DNA of 64,000 bases, taken from assembly GCA_963732405.1 (NCBI GenBank), contig CAVSZG010000001.1, positions 62,001 through 126,000 of the forward strand, read 5' to 3'. The stretch comes from JAUIAI01 sp963732405. Lineage in GTDB: Bacteria > Pseudomonadota > Gammaproteobacteria > Burkholderiales > Burkholderiaceae_E. How positions within the stretch are numbered: the first letter of the stretch is position 1; the number at the start of each line of letters is the position of its first letter. Below the pieces are notes generated by a model that was not told the origin of the DNA, ran no database searches, and worked only from the letters and a program-made list of their open reading frames with translations. Position numbers and translations under genes: made by a program. Shown here piece by piece: positions 27,868 to 37,156 of the stretch.

Positions 27868-29169
27868 TCAGAGAAACTTGGGCATCAACCAGCGCGGCAG
27901 GGCCAGGATCACGTCGGGAAACAGCACGATGAACAGCAGCACGCCCAGCATGGGCAGCAGGATGATCATGGTGTCGCGCAAGGCCTGGGACAGCCGGATT
28001 TCACCGATCGCGCTGGCGATCAGCAGACACAGACCATAGGGTGGTGTGACCAGGCCGAAGGCGAGTGACACCACGCCGATGATGCCGAAATGCACCGGGT
28101 GGATGCCGGCGGCCTGGGCAACCGGAAACAACACCGTGCCCACGATGATGATGGCCGGAATGGCATCGATGAACATGCCCACGATCAGGAATGTTGCGGC
28201 GATGATCAGGCCCGTGGACACCGGGCCCGTACCCCAGCCGGCCAGCACATCGACGGCCAGCTTGGGAATCTGGAAGAAGGCGAGAATCCAGCCGAATGCG
28301 GAGGCTGTGCCGATGCAGAACAGTGCGATCGCCGCAAAACGTGCCGAGTCATAGAGCACCCGGGGCAGATCGCGAAACCGGATGCTGCGATAGACGAACA
28401 GGCCCAGCACCAGCGAATAAATCACGGCAATGACCGAGGCCTCGGTCGGGGTGAACAGTCCGCCGACGATGCCGCCCACGATGATCAGCGGCGTCATGAG
28501 CGCCAGCGATGCGCTGGCCAGTGCACTGCCCAGTTCGGCCCAGCTCGAGCGCACATAGACCGGGTAGCCGCGGCGGCGGGCATACACATGGACGATGCCC
28601 ATCAGCGCGCCCCCGATCATGATGCCGGGCACCACGCCGGCCAGGAACAAGCCCCCGATCGAGACTGACATCAGGCCGCCCCAGACCACCATCAGGATGC
28701 TGGGCGGAATGATCACGCCCATCACCGATGAGCAGGCCGTGATCGCCACCGAAAAGCTTGCGTCATAACCCTGCTTCTTCATCTGCGGAATCAGCAGCGA
28801 GCCGATGCCGGCGGCGTCTGCGGTCGACGAGCCGGATATGCCCGCGAACAACATGGACACCACCACATTCACATGGCCCAGACCACCGGGCAGATGCCCC
28901 ACCAAGGCACCCGCCAGATCGATCAGCCGCTGGGTGATGCCGGCACTGTTCATCAGATTGGCGGCGAGCAGGAAAAACGGCACCGCGAGCAGGATGAACG
29001 AGTTGTAGGACACGAACATCTGGTCGAACAACAGCGTGGGCGAGAGCCGGTCGGAGATGAAGAACACCGGCACGCAGGCCAGGCCCAGGGCGAAGGCGAC
29101 CGGAATGCGCAGCAGCACCAGCAGACCGAAGCTGCCGAACAGGATCAGTGCGACCAGGCCCGGACTCAT
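27868..29169 (-). CDS. dctM: TRAP transporter large permease
   Basis: This 433-residue DctM protein has about 12-13 hydrophobic segments and the family marks GISGSSTADAAGIGSLLIP and TPTEASVIAV. Long hydrophobic re-entrant stretches lie near residues 315-345. It drives Na+-coupled uptake of an organic acid delivered by DctP. Its start overlaps the dctQ stop by ATGA. Confidence 0.93.
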   Translation of the reverse strand: MSPGLVALILFGSFGLLVLLRIPVAFALGLACVPVFFISDRLSPTLLFDQMFVSYNSFILLAVPFFLLAANLMNSAGITQRLIDLAGALVGHLPGGLGHVNVVVSMLFAGISGSSTADAAGIGSLLIPQMKKQGYDASFSVAITACSSVMGVIIPPSILMVVWGGLMSVSIGGLFLAGVVPGIMIGGALMGIVHVYARRRGYPVYVRSSWAELGSALASASLALMTPLIIVGGIVGGLFTPTEASVIAVIYSLVLGLFVYRSIRFRDLPRVLYDSARFAAIALFCIGTASAFGWILAFFQIPKLAVDVLAGWGTGPVSTGLIIAATFLIVGMFIDAIPAIIIVGTVLFPVAQAAGIHPVHFGIIGVVSLAFGLVTPPYGLCLLIASAIGEIRLSQALRDTMIILLPMLGVLLFIVLFPDVILALPRWLMPKFL

Positions 29170-29660
29170 GCGGTTTTCGAGGGGTGCCGGCCCCGGATCA
29201 GGGCGATGTCATCGCCGAGCTTCTCGATCAGGAACAGGGTCCAGACCAGGCCGGCCAGCGGCCAGGCACCGTAGATGGTGATCATCGGCAGCTCGGCGAT
29301 TTCCGAGGTCTGCATCAAACCTTCGTTGGCGAACTCCCGGCCATACCAGATGAAGCACAAGGCAAACGCGAGCATCGCCCCATGCACGACCAGTTGCGAC
29401 CAGCCGCGGCCGGCGGCCGTGGCGGGCGTACCGAACAGATCCACGTTGAAATGGGTTTCGTCACGCACCGCGATCATGGCACCCAGCATGATGACCCAGA
29501 TAAAACAAAAACGCGCCACCTCTTCGGTCCAGATGTAGCGCGGAATGAGTTCGGTATACCGCGCGAGGATCTGCAGACAGACCGGGATGATCAGCAGAGC
29601 GAACAGCATCGTGATCGCGATCTGCAGCACCCGGTTGAGCCCGTGCAGCAATGGTTTCAT
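29166..29660 (-). CDS. dctQ: TRAP transporter small permease
   Basis: This 164-residue DctQ protein has four transmembrane helices. The family signatures are ARYTELIPRYIWTEEVARFCF, split by the first loop, and AWPLAGLVWTLFLIEKL at the end. It pairs with DctM to form the membrane unit. It lies 30 bp after dctP. Confidence 0.9.
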   Translation of the reverse strand: MKPLLHGLNRVLQIAITMLFALLIIPVCLQILARYTELIPRYIWTEEVARFCFIWVIMLGAMIAVRDETHFNVDLFGTPATAAGRGWSQLVVHGAMLAFALCFIWYGREFANEGLMQTSEIAELPMITIYGAWPLAGLVWTLFLIEKLGDDIALIRGRHPSKTA

Positions 29661-29690
29661 GTCGGCAGTCCCCGCGGACCTCGTGCGTGC

Positions 29691-30689
29691 TTACTTGATC
29701 CGGGTGATCGCATCCAGCACGTCGGTGGCACCGAGCTCTTCGGCGTACTTGGCCTTGACCGGCTCGGCCAGCTCGAGCAGCCTGGTGCGGTCGGCAAACG
29801 GATGGGTCTTGAGCTTGCCTTCGGCCTTCATCTTGTCCAGTTTCGCCTGATCTTCACCCGACTCGATCTTGCGACCGAATGCACCGGCTTCCTTGCCCGA
29901 CTTCATGATGCAGGCCTGCAGATCCTGGGGCAGGCGCTTGAAGGTCTTGCCGGAAAAGCCGATCGGCCGCACCGTGATCGCGTGCTGGGTCAGCGCGATT
30001 TCGGGTCCGACCTCGTAGAATTTCATCTGCTCGATGCCGGCGGCTTCGTTCTCGGCGGCGTTGATCACACCGGTCTGGATCGCATTGTAGACCTCCGAAT
30101 AAGCGATCACGCTCGGCGCGGCGCCCACCGCCTCGAAGATGCGGGTCTGGATCGGGGCACCCATCACCCGGATCGGCAGACCCTTGAGTTCATTCATGTT
30201 GCGCACCGGCTTGTTGACGATGAGATTGCGCGTGCCGCCACCGGCATAACCGATCAGGATCACATCGGCCCGCGCTTTCACGTCGTCGGCAATCGGTGCC
30301 AGGCCGTCGGCATCCAGCACCTTGTTCCAGTGCTCGAGATCACGGAACAGGAAAGGCATGTCCATCAGCGGCGCTTTCTTGGAATAGGTGGACATGTGCG
30401 AGGGCGAGACGATCGCATAGTCGACCGACACGCCCTTACTCATGAAATTGAAGTAGTCCTTTTCCAGACCGAGTTCGGAGTTACGGTGCAGCACGAACTT
30501 GATCGGCTTCTGGTAACAGGACTGGGTCAGCTCCTGGAACTTGAGCAGGGTCTTGTTGAAGGCATGGTCATCGTTGAACTGAACGGCCCCGTGCAGCTCG
30601 ATGTCGGCGGCGTGAACGGGAACGGTGGCGATGAGCGCAACCGCGGCGACGGCGGCCGCAGCAACACGGCCTTGAATTCGACTGGTCAT
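29691..30689 (-). CDS. dctP: TRAP transporter substrate-binding protein
   Basis: This 332-residue periplasmic DctP protein has a signal peptide cut near VHAAD (residue 28). Conserved features include the MDMPFLFRDLEHWNKVLD segment, the arginine of LPIRVMGAPIQTRIFEA (binds the substrate carboxylate in the family) and EVYNAIQTGVINAAENE. The ligand cannot be told from sequence alone. It heads the leftward dctPQM operon. Confidence 0.92.
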   Translation of the reverse strand: MTSRIQGRVAAAAVAAVALIATVPVHAADIELHGAVQFNDDHAFNKTLLKFQELTQSCYQKPIKFVLHRNSELGLEKDYFNFMSKGVSVDYAIVSPSHMSTYSKKAPLMDMPFLFRDLEHWNKVLDADGLAPIADDVKARADVILIGYAGGGTRNLIVNKPVRNMNELKGLPIRVMGAPIQTRIFEAVGAAPSVIAYSEVYNAIQTGVINAAENEAAGIEQMKFYEVGPEIALTQHAITVRPIGFSGKTFKRLPQDLQACIMKSGKEAGAFGRKIESGEDQAKLDKMKAEGKLKTHPFADRTRLLELAEPVKAKYAEELGATDVLDAITRIK

Positions 30690-30874
30690 TGATGTCTCCC
30701 TGATGAATGTTGGGCCATGAAACGGTGCCAGCGATCGATTGATCGAGCGTTGAATCCGGCCGGTTCGACCCGTCGCGGGAGGCTAGCATAGAACCGGTCC
30801 GTTACCGATCCAGACCGCGACTGCCGCTCGCCTGTCCTGGAGGCCGGTCCGGCCGGGCAGTGAGGAACATTGCC

Positions 30875-30908
30875 TTGACAATGACTGCATAGGCAGGGAA
30901 TATCCCTG
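30875..30908 (+). promoter_or_regulatory. Candidate marR-emr promoter and operator
   Basis: A perfect TTGACA (30875-30880) is followed 13 bp later by an inverted repeat CAGGGA-ATA-TCCCTG (30894-30908) placed where the -10 element would be. A repressor bound there would block the promoter. The -10 match itself (GAATAT) is poor. It lies 69 bp upstream of the marR start and could also act on divergent dctP. Confidence 0.35.
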
Positions 30909-30976
30909 TCCCAGTCCAGATGCCGTTCGCCCTCGCCATTCGGCGTCGATATCGACACGCCCTATCCGGTGCTCTC

Positions 30977-31526
30977 ATGTCCAGCAATCCATCGGCCCGC
31001 GTCACCCCATTGACCACCGCGAGGCCGGCGCGCGCGCGCCGCGTCGCTGGCCGGCCGACCGTGCAGCATCATCCCGAGGCGTTCGAGCCCGACGAGTCAC
31101 CGGGTTATCTGATGCACCTGGCGCTGCACTCCATGCAGGCACAGATCGAACGGCTCATGTTCGATCATGACCTGACTGCGATGCAGTGGCGCCCGCTCTA
31201 CATCCTGTCGCGCGGTCGGGCCGCCACCGCCGCCGATCTGGCCCGGCTCATGCAGGTTGATAACGGCGCCGTCACCCGCATGCTCGACCGGCTGGAAGCC
31301 AAGGGCCTGGTCGCCCGCGAGCGCAGCACCACCGACCGGCGTGTGGTCAAGCTTCTCGCTGACTCTGGCCGGTCGCCAGCGGGCCCGGCATATTCCGCAG
31401 GCCATCTGCCGCACGCTCGACACCCACCTGGCCGACTTCACGCCCGATGAGGCGGCCTTGCTCAAGACCTTGCTCAGACGCGTCATCGCCAATGGCGGGG
31501 CGGCGGCCGACCGCCAGGCTTCATGA
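30977..31526 (+). pseudogene. MarR-family regulator, frameshifted
   Basis: From the ATG at 30977 the sequence encodes a MarR protein: YLMHLALHSMQAQIERLMFD, then the winged helix TAADLARLMQVDNGAVTRML and DRLEAKGLVARERSTTDRR. At about 31352-31355 the frame breaks. The expected continuation LTLAGRQRARHIPQ to the C-terminus lies in the +1 frame and ends at 31526 with ATGA overlap onto emrA. Removing one T from GCTTCTCGCTG restores a single 182-codon gene with VKLSLTLAGR. The DNA-binding domain is nearly complete, but the dimerising C-terminal helices would be lost. Decay or a base error are both possible. Confidence 0.8.
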
Positions 31527-32803
31527 GCGAGGCAGCGGCCAGTGGCGCGGCGCCGCTCGCCCGGCCGGGCAGCCGGCGCTGGCGGATGCTGGCCGGCCTG
31601 GCGGTGCTGGTGGCCCTGGCGATCGGCGGATACGCCGCCTGGCATGAACGGATCGGTCGCCACTACGAGCGCACCGACAATGCCTATGTGCAAGGTCCGG
31701 TGGTACAGATCACGCCGCAGATGCCCGGCACCATCATCGAGATCGTTGCCCAGGACACCGAATTCGTGGCCGCCGGCCAGTTGCTCGTGCGGCTCGACCC
31801 GGCCGACGCGACGGTCGCACTCACCCAGGCCAAGGCGCTGCTCGCCCAGACCGTGCGCGAAGTCAGTGCGCTCTACGGCAACAATGAAACGCTCGCCGCG
31901 CAGATTCGCGCGCGGGAGGCCGAGTTGGCGCAGTCCCGCTCGACGGTCCGGCGTCTGCAGGGCGACCTGGTCAGACGGGGCAAGCTGGCCCGCTCGGGCG
32001 CGGTGTCGGCCGAGGAACTCACCCATCTTCGCGCCCAGCTCGAGGTGGCTGCCAGTGCGGCCACGGCCGCGCAGGCCGGTGTAGCGGCCGCCCGCGAGCA
32101 ACTGCTCACCAGCCGCCTGCTCACCAACCACACCACGCCCGCGGAGCATCCGAGCGTGGAGCGCGCGGCGGCCGCCGTGCGTGAAGCCATGCTCGCGCTC
32201 GAGCGCACCGAGATCCGCGCACCGACCGATGGCCATGTCGCCCAGCGACGCGCCCAACTCGGTCAGCGCGTCGCAGCGGGCGCCGCCCTGATGTCGGTCA
32301 TTCCGCTGAACCGGGTCTGGGTGGATGCGAATTTCAAGGAGGGCCAACTGGCCAACATGCGCCTGGACCAGGCGGTCGAGCTGACCGCCGACACCTATGG
32401 CCGCGAGGTCGTGTACCACGGCCGCATCGAGGGGCTGGGCGCCGGCACCGGCGCGGCCTTCGCCCTGCTGCCCGCGCAGAATGCCACTGGCAACTGGATC
32501 AAGGTGGTGCAGCGAGTGCCGGTGCGGATCCGGCTCGATGAAACGCAGCTGCGCGAATATCCGCTACGCATCGGCCTGTCGATGCAGGCCACGGTCAGGA
32601 CAGACGACACCAGCGGACAACGACTGGCACTGGCGCCCAGCCAGTCGACCGGCGAGCGGCTGGGCGATCCGGGCCGCGCCGCGGCAGCGGCCCAGGTCGA
32701 GGCAACCGTGCAGGAGATCATTACGCGCAATCTGGGCGCCCCATCGGCCGGGCCGACCCGCTCGATCAACTCATTGTCCGTGATCGATGAGGCGGTTCGC
32801 TGA
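31523..32803 (+). CDS. emrA: EmrA-type membrane fusion protein
   Basis: This 426-residue HlyD/EmrA adaptor has an N-terminal cytoplasmic stretch and one transmembrane helix (MLAGLAVLVALAIGGYAAW, about 24-42). The family start RTDNAYVQGPVVQITPQMPG follows, then a long coiled-coil hairpin and the return lipoyl half IRAPTDGHVAQR. The conserved VWVDANFKEGQL is present. It forms the periplasmic channel part of an EmrAB drug exporter and is translationally coupled to the broken marR gene. Confidence 0.92.
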   Translation: MSEAAASGAAPLARPGSRRWRMLAGLAVLVALAIGGYAAWHERIGRHYERTDNAYVQGPVVQITPQMPGTIIEIVAQDTEFVAAGQLLVRLDPADATVALTQAKALLAQTVREVSALYGNNETLAAQIRAREAELAQSRSTVRRLQGDLVRRGKLARSGAVSAEELTHLRAQLEVAASAATAAQAGVAAAREQLLTSRLLTNHTTPAEHPSVERAAAAVREAMLALERTEIRAPTDGHVAQRRAQLGQRVAAGAALMSVIPLNRVWVDANFKEGQLANMRLDQAVELTADTYGREVVYHGRIEGLGAGTGAAFALLPAQNATGNWIKVVQRVPVRIRLDETQLREYPLRIGLSMQATVRTDDTSGQRLALAPSQSTGERLGDPGRAAAAAQVEATVQEIITRNLGAPSAGPTRSINSLSVIDEAVR

Positions 32804-32834
32804 ACCGCGACTCTGACCATCACCCGCGCCCGTC

Positions 32835-34388
32835 TTGGCCACCCAACAAACCAGCCTGCCGCCGCTGACCGGTGCCCGGCTCGTGTTCGGCACCATCGTG
32901 CTGTCGACCGCGACCTTCATGAACGTGCTGGATTCGTCGATCGCGAATGTGTCGATTCCGGCGATCGCGGGCGATCTGGGTGTGAGTCCCGCCCAGGGTA
33001 CCTGGGTGATCACCTCGTTTGCCGTCGCCACGGCAATCTGTGTGCCGCTCACCGGCTGGCTGACCCAGCGCTTCGGCCAGGTGCGCCTGTTCTGCATCAG
33101 CATCCTGTTGTTCACGCTGGCCTCGATGCTCTGCGGCATGGCCGGCAGCATCGAATCGCTGATTCTGTTCCGGGTGCTGCAGGGCGCCGTGGCCGGGCCG
33201 ATGATTCCGCTCTCACAAACCCTGCTGTTGTCGAGTTATCCCAAGGCCAGAGCAGGCATGGCATTGGCCCTGTGGGGCATGACGACCCTGGTCGCGCCGG
33301 TCACCGGCCCGTTGCTGGGTGGCTGGCTCACCGACAACCTGTCCTGGCCCTGGATCTTCTACATCAATGTGCCCATCGGCATCCTGGCGACCATCGGCAC
33401 CTGGCTCATCTATCGGCGTCGCGAAACCATCACGCATCGCCTGCCCATCGATGTCGTCGGTCTGGCCTTGCTGGTGGTCTGGGTCGGTGCGATGCAGATC
33501 ATGCTCGATCTGGGCAAGGAACTGGACTGGTTCGCCTCCACGCAGATCGTCTTGCTGGCCGCCGTGGCCGGTATCGGCTTTGTCGCCTTCGTGATCTGGG
33601 AACTCACCGAGACGCATCCGATCGTCGATCTGCGGCTGTTTGCCGATCGCAACTTCACGGTGGGAACGATCGCCACCTCGACCGCCTACGGTGCCTTCTT
33701 CGGTTCGATCGTGCTGCTCCCGCTGTGGCTGCAGCAATGGATGGGTTATTCGGCAACCTGGGCCGGTATCGTGACCGCGCCGGTGGGCGTGCTGGCCATC
33801 ATCCTGTCGCCGCTGGTGGGTGCCAATGTCGGCCGGGTCGATCCCCGCAAGGTGGTGACCTTCTCCTTCCTGGTGTTCGCCCTGGTCATGTGGATGCGCT
33901 CGCAGTCCACGACCCTGAGCGACGCGCAGTCCATCGTGCTGCCGATCATCATCCAGGGTATTGCGGTGGCAACGTTCTTCATACCGCTCACGACCATCAC
34001 CCTGGCGGCAATACCGCCCGAGCGCATGGCATCGGCCTCGGGCCTGTCCAACTTCGTGCGCATCACCGCCGGGGCGGTCGGCACCTCGATCAGCACCACC
34101 CTCTGGGAGCGCCGTGCGGCCCTGCATCATGCCGAGATCACCGACCGCCTGACCGATGCCCATCAGCCGCTGGCGCAGACGCTCCAGGACCTGCAGGCCA
34201 ACGGCCACAGTCCCGAACAGGCCCTGGCAATGGTCGAGCGCCTGGTCAGTCAGCAGGCGTTCACGATGAGCGTGGACGATCTGTTCCTGGCCACCGCCGT
34301 ATTGTTCCTGTTGATGATTCCACTGGTCTGGCAGGCCAGACGCATCCCCCGCCCCCCGACGGTGACCAGGTCCGATTCCGCCCATTGA
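32835..34388 (+). CDS. emrB: EmrB-type MFS drug exporter (DHA2)
   Basis: This 517-residue, 14-helix DHA2 transporter starts with TTG at 32835. It has the family motifs LDSSIANVSIPAIAGDLGVS (motif D1) and GWLTQRFGQVRLF (motif A), with ALWGMTTLVAPVTGPLLGGW (motif C) after them. It exports hydrophobic drugs or acids using protons, with EmrA bridging the periplasm. It follows emrA by 31 bp. Absence of an outer-membrane gene means a separate TolC is used. With MarR broken the operon could be expressed constitutively. Confidence 0.93.
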   Translation: MATQQTSLPPLTGARLVFGTIVLSTATFMNVLDSSIANVSIPAIAGDLGVSPAQGTWVITSFAVATAICVPLTGWLTQRFGQVRLFCISILLFTLASMLCGMAGSIESLILFRVLQGAVAGPMIPLSQTLLLSSYPKARAGMALALWGMTTLVAPVTGPLLGGWLTDNLSWPWIFYINVPIGILATIGTWLIYRRRETITHRLPIDVVGLALLVVWVGAMQIMLDLGKELDWFASTQIVLLAAVAGIGFVAFVIWELTETHPIVDLRLFADRNFTVGTIATSTAYGAFFGSIVLLPLWLQQWMGYSATWAGIVTAPVGVLAIILSPLVGANVGRVDPRKVVTFSFLVFALVMWMRSQSTTLSDAQSIVLPIIIQGIAVATFFIPLTTITLAAIPPERMASASGLSNFVRITAGAVGTSISTTLWERRAALHHAEITDRLTDAHQPLAQTLQDLQANGHSPEQALAMVERLVSQQAFTMSVDDLFLATAVLFLLMIPLVWQARRIPRPPTVTRSDSAH

Positions 34389-34409
34389 TCCATCGATCGA
34401 GATGCCCTC

Positions 34410-35477
34410 ATGATCAAGCTGTTGCTCACCCATGCGCCCGACGCGCTGAACCTCTACTACGGCGAGCAGGCGCTCGATGGTCTGCGCCGGCATGCGAATG
34501 TAATGCTCAATCCGCTGGGCCGGGAGATGAGCACGGCCGAGATGATCGAGGCGGCCCGCGACTGCCAGATCATCGTGTCCTACCGCACGGCTGCCGCGCC
34601 CCGCGAGGTCTTCGAACAACTGCCCGGGCTGGTGGCGTTCAGCCGCTGCGCCATCGACATCCGCAATATCGATGTCGAGGCGGCCTCACGCGCGGGCGTG
34701 CTGGTCACCCAGGCCAGCGCCGGTTTCATCACGTCGGTGTCGGAGTGGGTCATCGGCGCCATGATCGACCTGAGTCGATCGATCAGCGATTCGACCCATG
34801 CCTGGCGCAGCGGCGGCACGCCCGCCATCGTAATGGGTCGCGAACTCAAGGGCGCCACGCTGGGCATCATCGGCTTCGGCCAGATCGCCCGTTACCTGGC
34901 CTCGCTGGCCCGCGCATTCGGCATGCGGATCGTGGTCTTTGACCCCTATGTCGATGAGAGGACATTCGCGCAGGCGGCGGGCCAGGCGGATACCGGCGCC
35001 GGCGCGCTGGCGCACGGGCCTGGCGCGGCCATCCTGCGCACCGATCTGGCGGGCGTGCTGGCCCAGGCCGACTACCTGGTCTGCCTGGCCACCGCGACCG
35101 AGGAAACGGAAAACCTGCTCGATGCCGAGGCGTTCGCGCAGATGAAACCGGGCGCGCTGTTCATCAATCCGTCACGCGGCAATCTGGTGGATGAGCAGGC
35201 GCTGATCGCTGCGCTGGATCGCGGCGCGCTGGCCGGCTGCGCGCTGGACGTGGGCCGGGCGCCCGATCAGATGCCGACCACGCAACTGGCCCGACACCCC
35301 AAGGTGATTGCCACCCCGCATGTGGGCGGTTTGACGCCGCCGGCGATCCGCCATCAGGCGCTGGAGACCGTCGAGCAGGTCGCTCGTATCGTCCAGGGCA
35401 TGGCACCGACCGGTTCGGTCAACGCCGATCAGGCGACGCGGCTGAGCCGGTTCGCCGGATCGCAGCCGGCGCAATAA
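34410..35477 (+). CDS. D-2-hydroxyacid dehydrogenase family protein
   Basis: This 355-residue NAD(P)-dependent enzyme has the Rossmann motif GIIGFGQIARYLASLARAFG (about 150-170). The later KPGALFINPSRGNLVDEQAL carries the substrate arginine region, and ATPHVGGLT provides the catalytic His. An acidic residue after GCALDVGRAPDQMP pairs with that His in relatives. It interconverts a 2-oxo acid and a D-2-hydroxy acid; the exact substrate is open. It is followed 58 bp later by a HpaI aldolase, suggesting a shared pathway. Confidence 0.87.
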   Translation: MIKLLLTHAPDALNLYYGEQALDGLRRHANVMLNPLGREMSTAEMIEAARDCQIIVSYRTAAAPREVFEQLPGLVAFSRCAIDIRNIDVEAASRAGVLVTQASAGFITSVSEWVIGAMIDLSRSISDSTHAWRSGGTPAIVMGRELKGATLGIIGFGQIARYLASLARAFGMRIVVFDPYVDERTFAQAAGQADTGAGALAHGPGAAILRTDLAGVLAQADYLVCLATATEETENLLDAEAFAQMKPGALFINPSRGNLVDEQALIAALDRGALAGCALDVGRAPDQMPTTQLARHPKVIATPHVGGLTPPAIRHQALETVEQVARIVQGMAPTGSVNADQATRLSRFAGSQPAQ

Positions 35478-35535
35478 CCGCATTCGCAATCAGGCATTAT
35501 TGCTGGTCATCACGACAACACCGAGGAGCCAACCC

Positions 35536-36315
35536 ATGTCCGTCAATACCTTGAAGGCCCGCTGGAAATCCGGCAAGGCTGCAGTCAATGGCTGGTTAGC
35601 CATCCCGTCCGGATTCTCCGCCGAAGTCATGGCCCAGTGCGGCTTCGACAGCATCACCGTCGACATGCAGCACGGCGTTCAGGATTACCAGAGCATGGTG
35701 CAGTGCTTCCAGGCGATGGGTCAGTTCCCGGCCACCCGTCTGGTCAGGGTGCCCTGGAACGAACCCGGCATCATCGGCAAGGCGCTCGATGGTGGCGCCT
35801 GGGGCGTGATCGCGCCGATGATCAATACCCGGGAAGAAGCGCAGTCGCTGGTCTCCTCATGCCGCTACCCGCCCCATGGCACGCGCAGCAACGGGCCGAT
35901 CCGTCATGCAACCTACGGCGTGCCGAGCGACTACCAGAAAATCGCCAATGATCAGATCCTGGTCATTCCGATGATCGAAACCAAAACTGCGCTCGACAAC
36001 CTGGACGCGATCCTGTCGGTGCCGGGCATCGACGGCATCTATGTCGGCCCCAGCGATCTGGCCTTCTCGTTGGGCAAGACCCCCAAGCTCGACCATGAAG
36101 ATCCCGAGATTCTCAAGATCTATGAACGCCTGATCACCGAATGCGGCAAGCGTGGCATCTACCCAGGCATTCATTGCGGCACGCCCGAGTACGCGGCGCG
36201 CATGATCCAGATGGGCTTCCGGCTCACGACCATCGCCAATGACAGCGGGCTGATGGCCAAGGCGGCGCTCGAGGCGGTGTCGACGGTCTGGAACACGGCG
36301 GGCAACTTTCGCTGA
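35536..36315 (+). CDS. HpcH/HpaI-family aldolase
   Basis: This 259-residue class II aldolase starts at the ATG at 35536 after GAGGAG. It has the family motifs GWLAIPSGFSAEVMAQCGFD and ITVDMQHGVQDYQSM, a metal-binding glutamate in IPMIETKTALDNLDAI, and DGIYVGPSDLAFSLG. It cleaves a 4-hydroxy-2-oxoacid to pyruvate plus an aldehyde by family analogy. Together with the preceding dehydrogenase it could degrade sugar acids or aromatic-derived hydroxy acids. Confidence 0.9.
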   Translation: MSVNTLKARWKSGKAAVNGWLAIPSGFSAEVMAQCGFDSITVDMQHGVQDYQSMVQCFQAMGQFPATRLVRVPWNEPGIIGKALDGGAWGVIAPMINTREEAQSLVSSCRYPPHGTRSNGPIRHATYGVPSDYQKIANDQILVIPMIETKTALDNLDAILSVPGIDGIYVGPSDLAFSLGKTPKLDHEDPEILKIYERLITECGKRGIYPGIHCGTPEYAARMIQMGFRLTTIANDSGLMAKAALEAVSTVWNTAGNFR

Positions 36316-36336
36316 TTCCGGTTTGCGATGAAACAA

Positions 36337-36368
36337 GGCGGCCCGCCTGCTCACGCAGGCGGGCCGCC
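36337..36368 (-). terminator. Strong hairpin between convergent genes
   Basis: A perfect 14-bp GC stem (36337-36350 with 36355-36368) has a 4-base loop TCAC. On the minus strand it is followed by TTGTTT, so it best fits a terminator for the leftward DUF2852 gene. It may also stop the rightward aldolase transcript, which ends 22 bp before it. Confidence 0.75.
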
Positions 36369-36384
36369 GTCGTATCGGGCGCTC

Positions 36385-36864
36385 TCAGCGGTTTGTTTCG
36401 TCGCTGCGCCGTTGTTGCAGGAAGGCTTCGAAGTCGCGCTCATCGGCACTGCGACGTTCGGCGTCCTTGAAGGCCTCGAACGCCTTGACCAGATCGTCCA
36501 GCCGCGACTGCTCGGCACGCAGGCGCTCCTGCTCGCGCTCCAGATACTCGGCCAATGCCACGTTGTCCGGGCGACGGCTCATGAGCCCATGAAAGCGGGA
36601 AGCGGCTGGTGAATCGTCGCGTCGCGACGACCAGCGCAGGTTGCGCAGCGACTGCCAGGCCGACGATTCGGTGATCTGCCGGCGCCAGAGCGTCCAGGCG
36701 AGCAGGGCCAGGCCGATCGGCCAGAACACGATGAAGCCCAGTACGATCAGGGCGATTCGAAATCCGCTGACCGACCGGTTCCGACAGTGTCGATGGGCGG
36801 GCGGGCCGGATGGCCTGTCGTCGGTCTGGGCGATCGGCTCGGCGGGGTTGGCGGCAATGGTCAT
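36385..36864 (-). CDS. DUF2852 domain membrane protein
   Basis: This 159-residue protein has one or two transmembrane segments (GFRIALIVLGFIVFWPIGLA and the following LLAWTLW). A cytoplasmic helical tail follows with NVALAEYLEREQERLRAEQ and a C-terminal FEAFLQQRR. This layout is typical of DUF2852, a proteobacterial family of unknown role. The conserved part is the membrane segment and coiled tail; the N-terminus is low-complexity. It stands alone between the aldolase (convergent) and the amidohydrolase (divergent). Confidence 0.78.
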   Translation of the reverse strand: MTIAANPAEPIAQTDDRPSGPPAHRHCRNRSVSGFRIALIVLGFIVFWPIGLALLAWTLWRRQITESSAWQSLRNLRWSSRRDDSPAASRFHGLMSRRPDNVALAEYLEREQERLRAEQSRLDDLVKAFEAFKDAERRSADERDFEAFLQQRRSDETNR

Positions 36865-37156
36865 GTGGACTCCTTGATGGCAGGTGAACAGGCGTTGCGG
36901 TCATGGGTGCCGCAACCACATCGCAAGTGGTGCCAGACTGCAGACCCCCCGCGACACCGATGCAGATTACGGCATATCGGTCCGCGTTTCATGACGAAAG
37001 ATGAAGCAATATCAAGCCGATCGATGCGCTCGTGGCGGCGGCGCCCAGTCCCGCAATGGCCCGCGCCGGTCGGCCTGGACTATTATGGCTGCAAAGTCCG
37101 CAAGCACCGGTATCCGGCGCCTGATCGGCCTGTCACATCTACTGGAGGCAGTCTCA

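Noticed and set aside
29148..30692. A 514-codon plus-strand frame opposite dctQ/dctP
   Set aside because: It is an antisense shadow of the TRAP genes, with Arg/His/Asp-rich sequence and no motif.
33213..34942. Long frames overlapping emrB on both strands
   Set aside because: emrB has full family motifs in its own frame; these others are low-complexity shadows.
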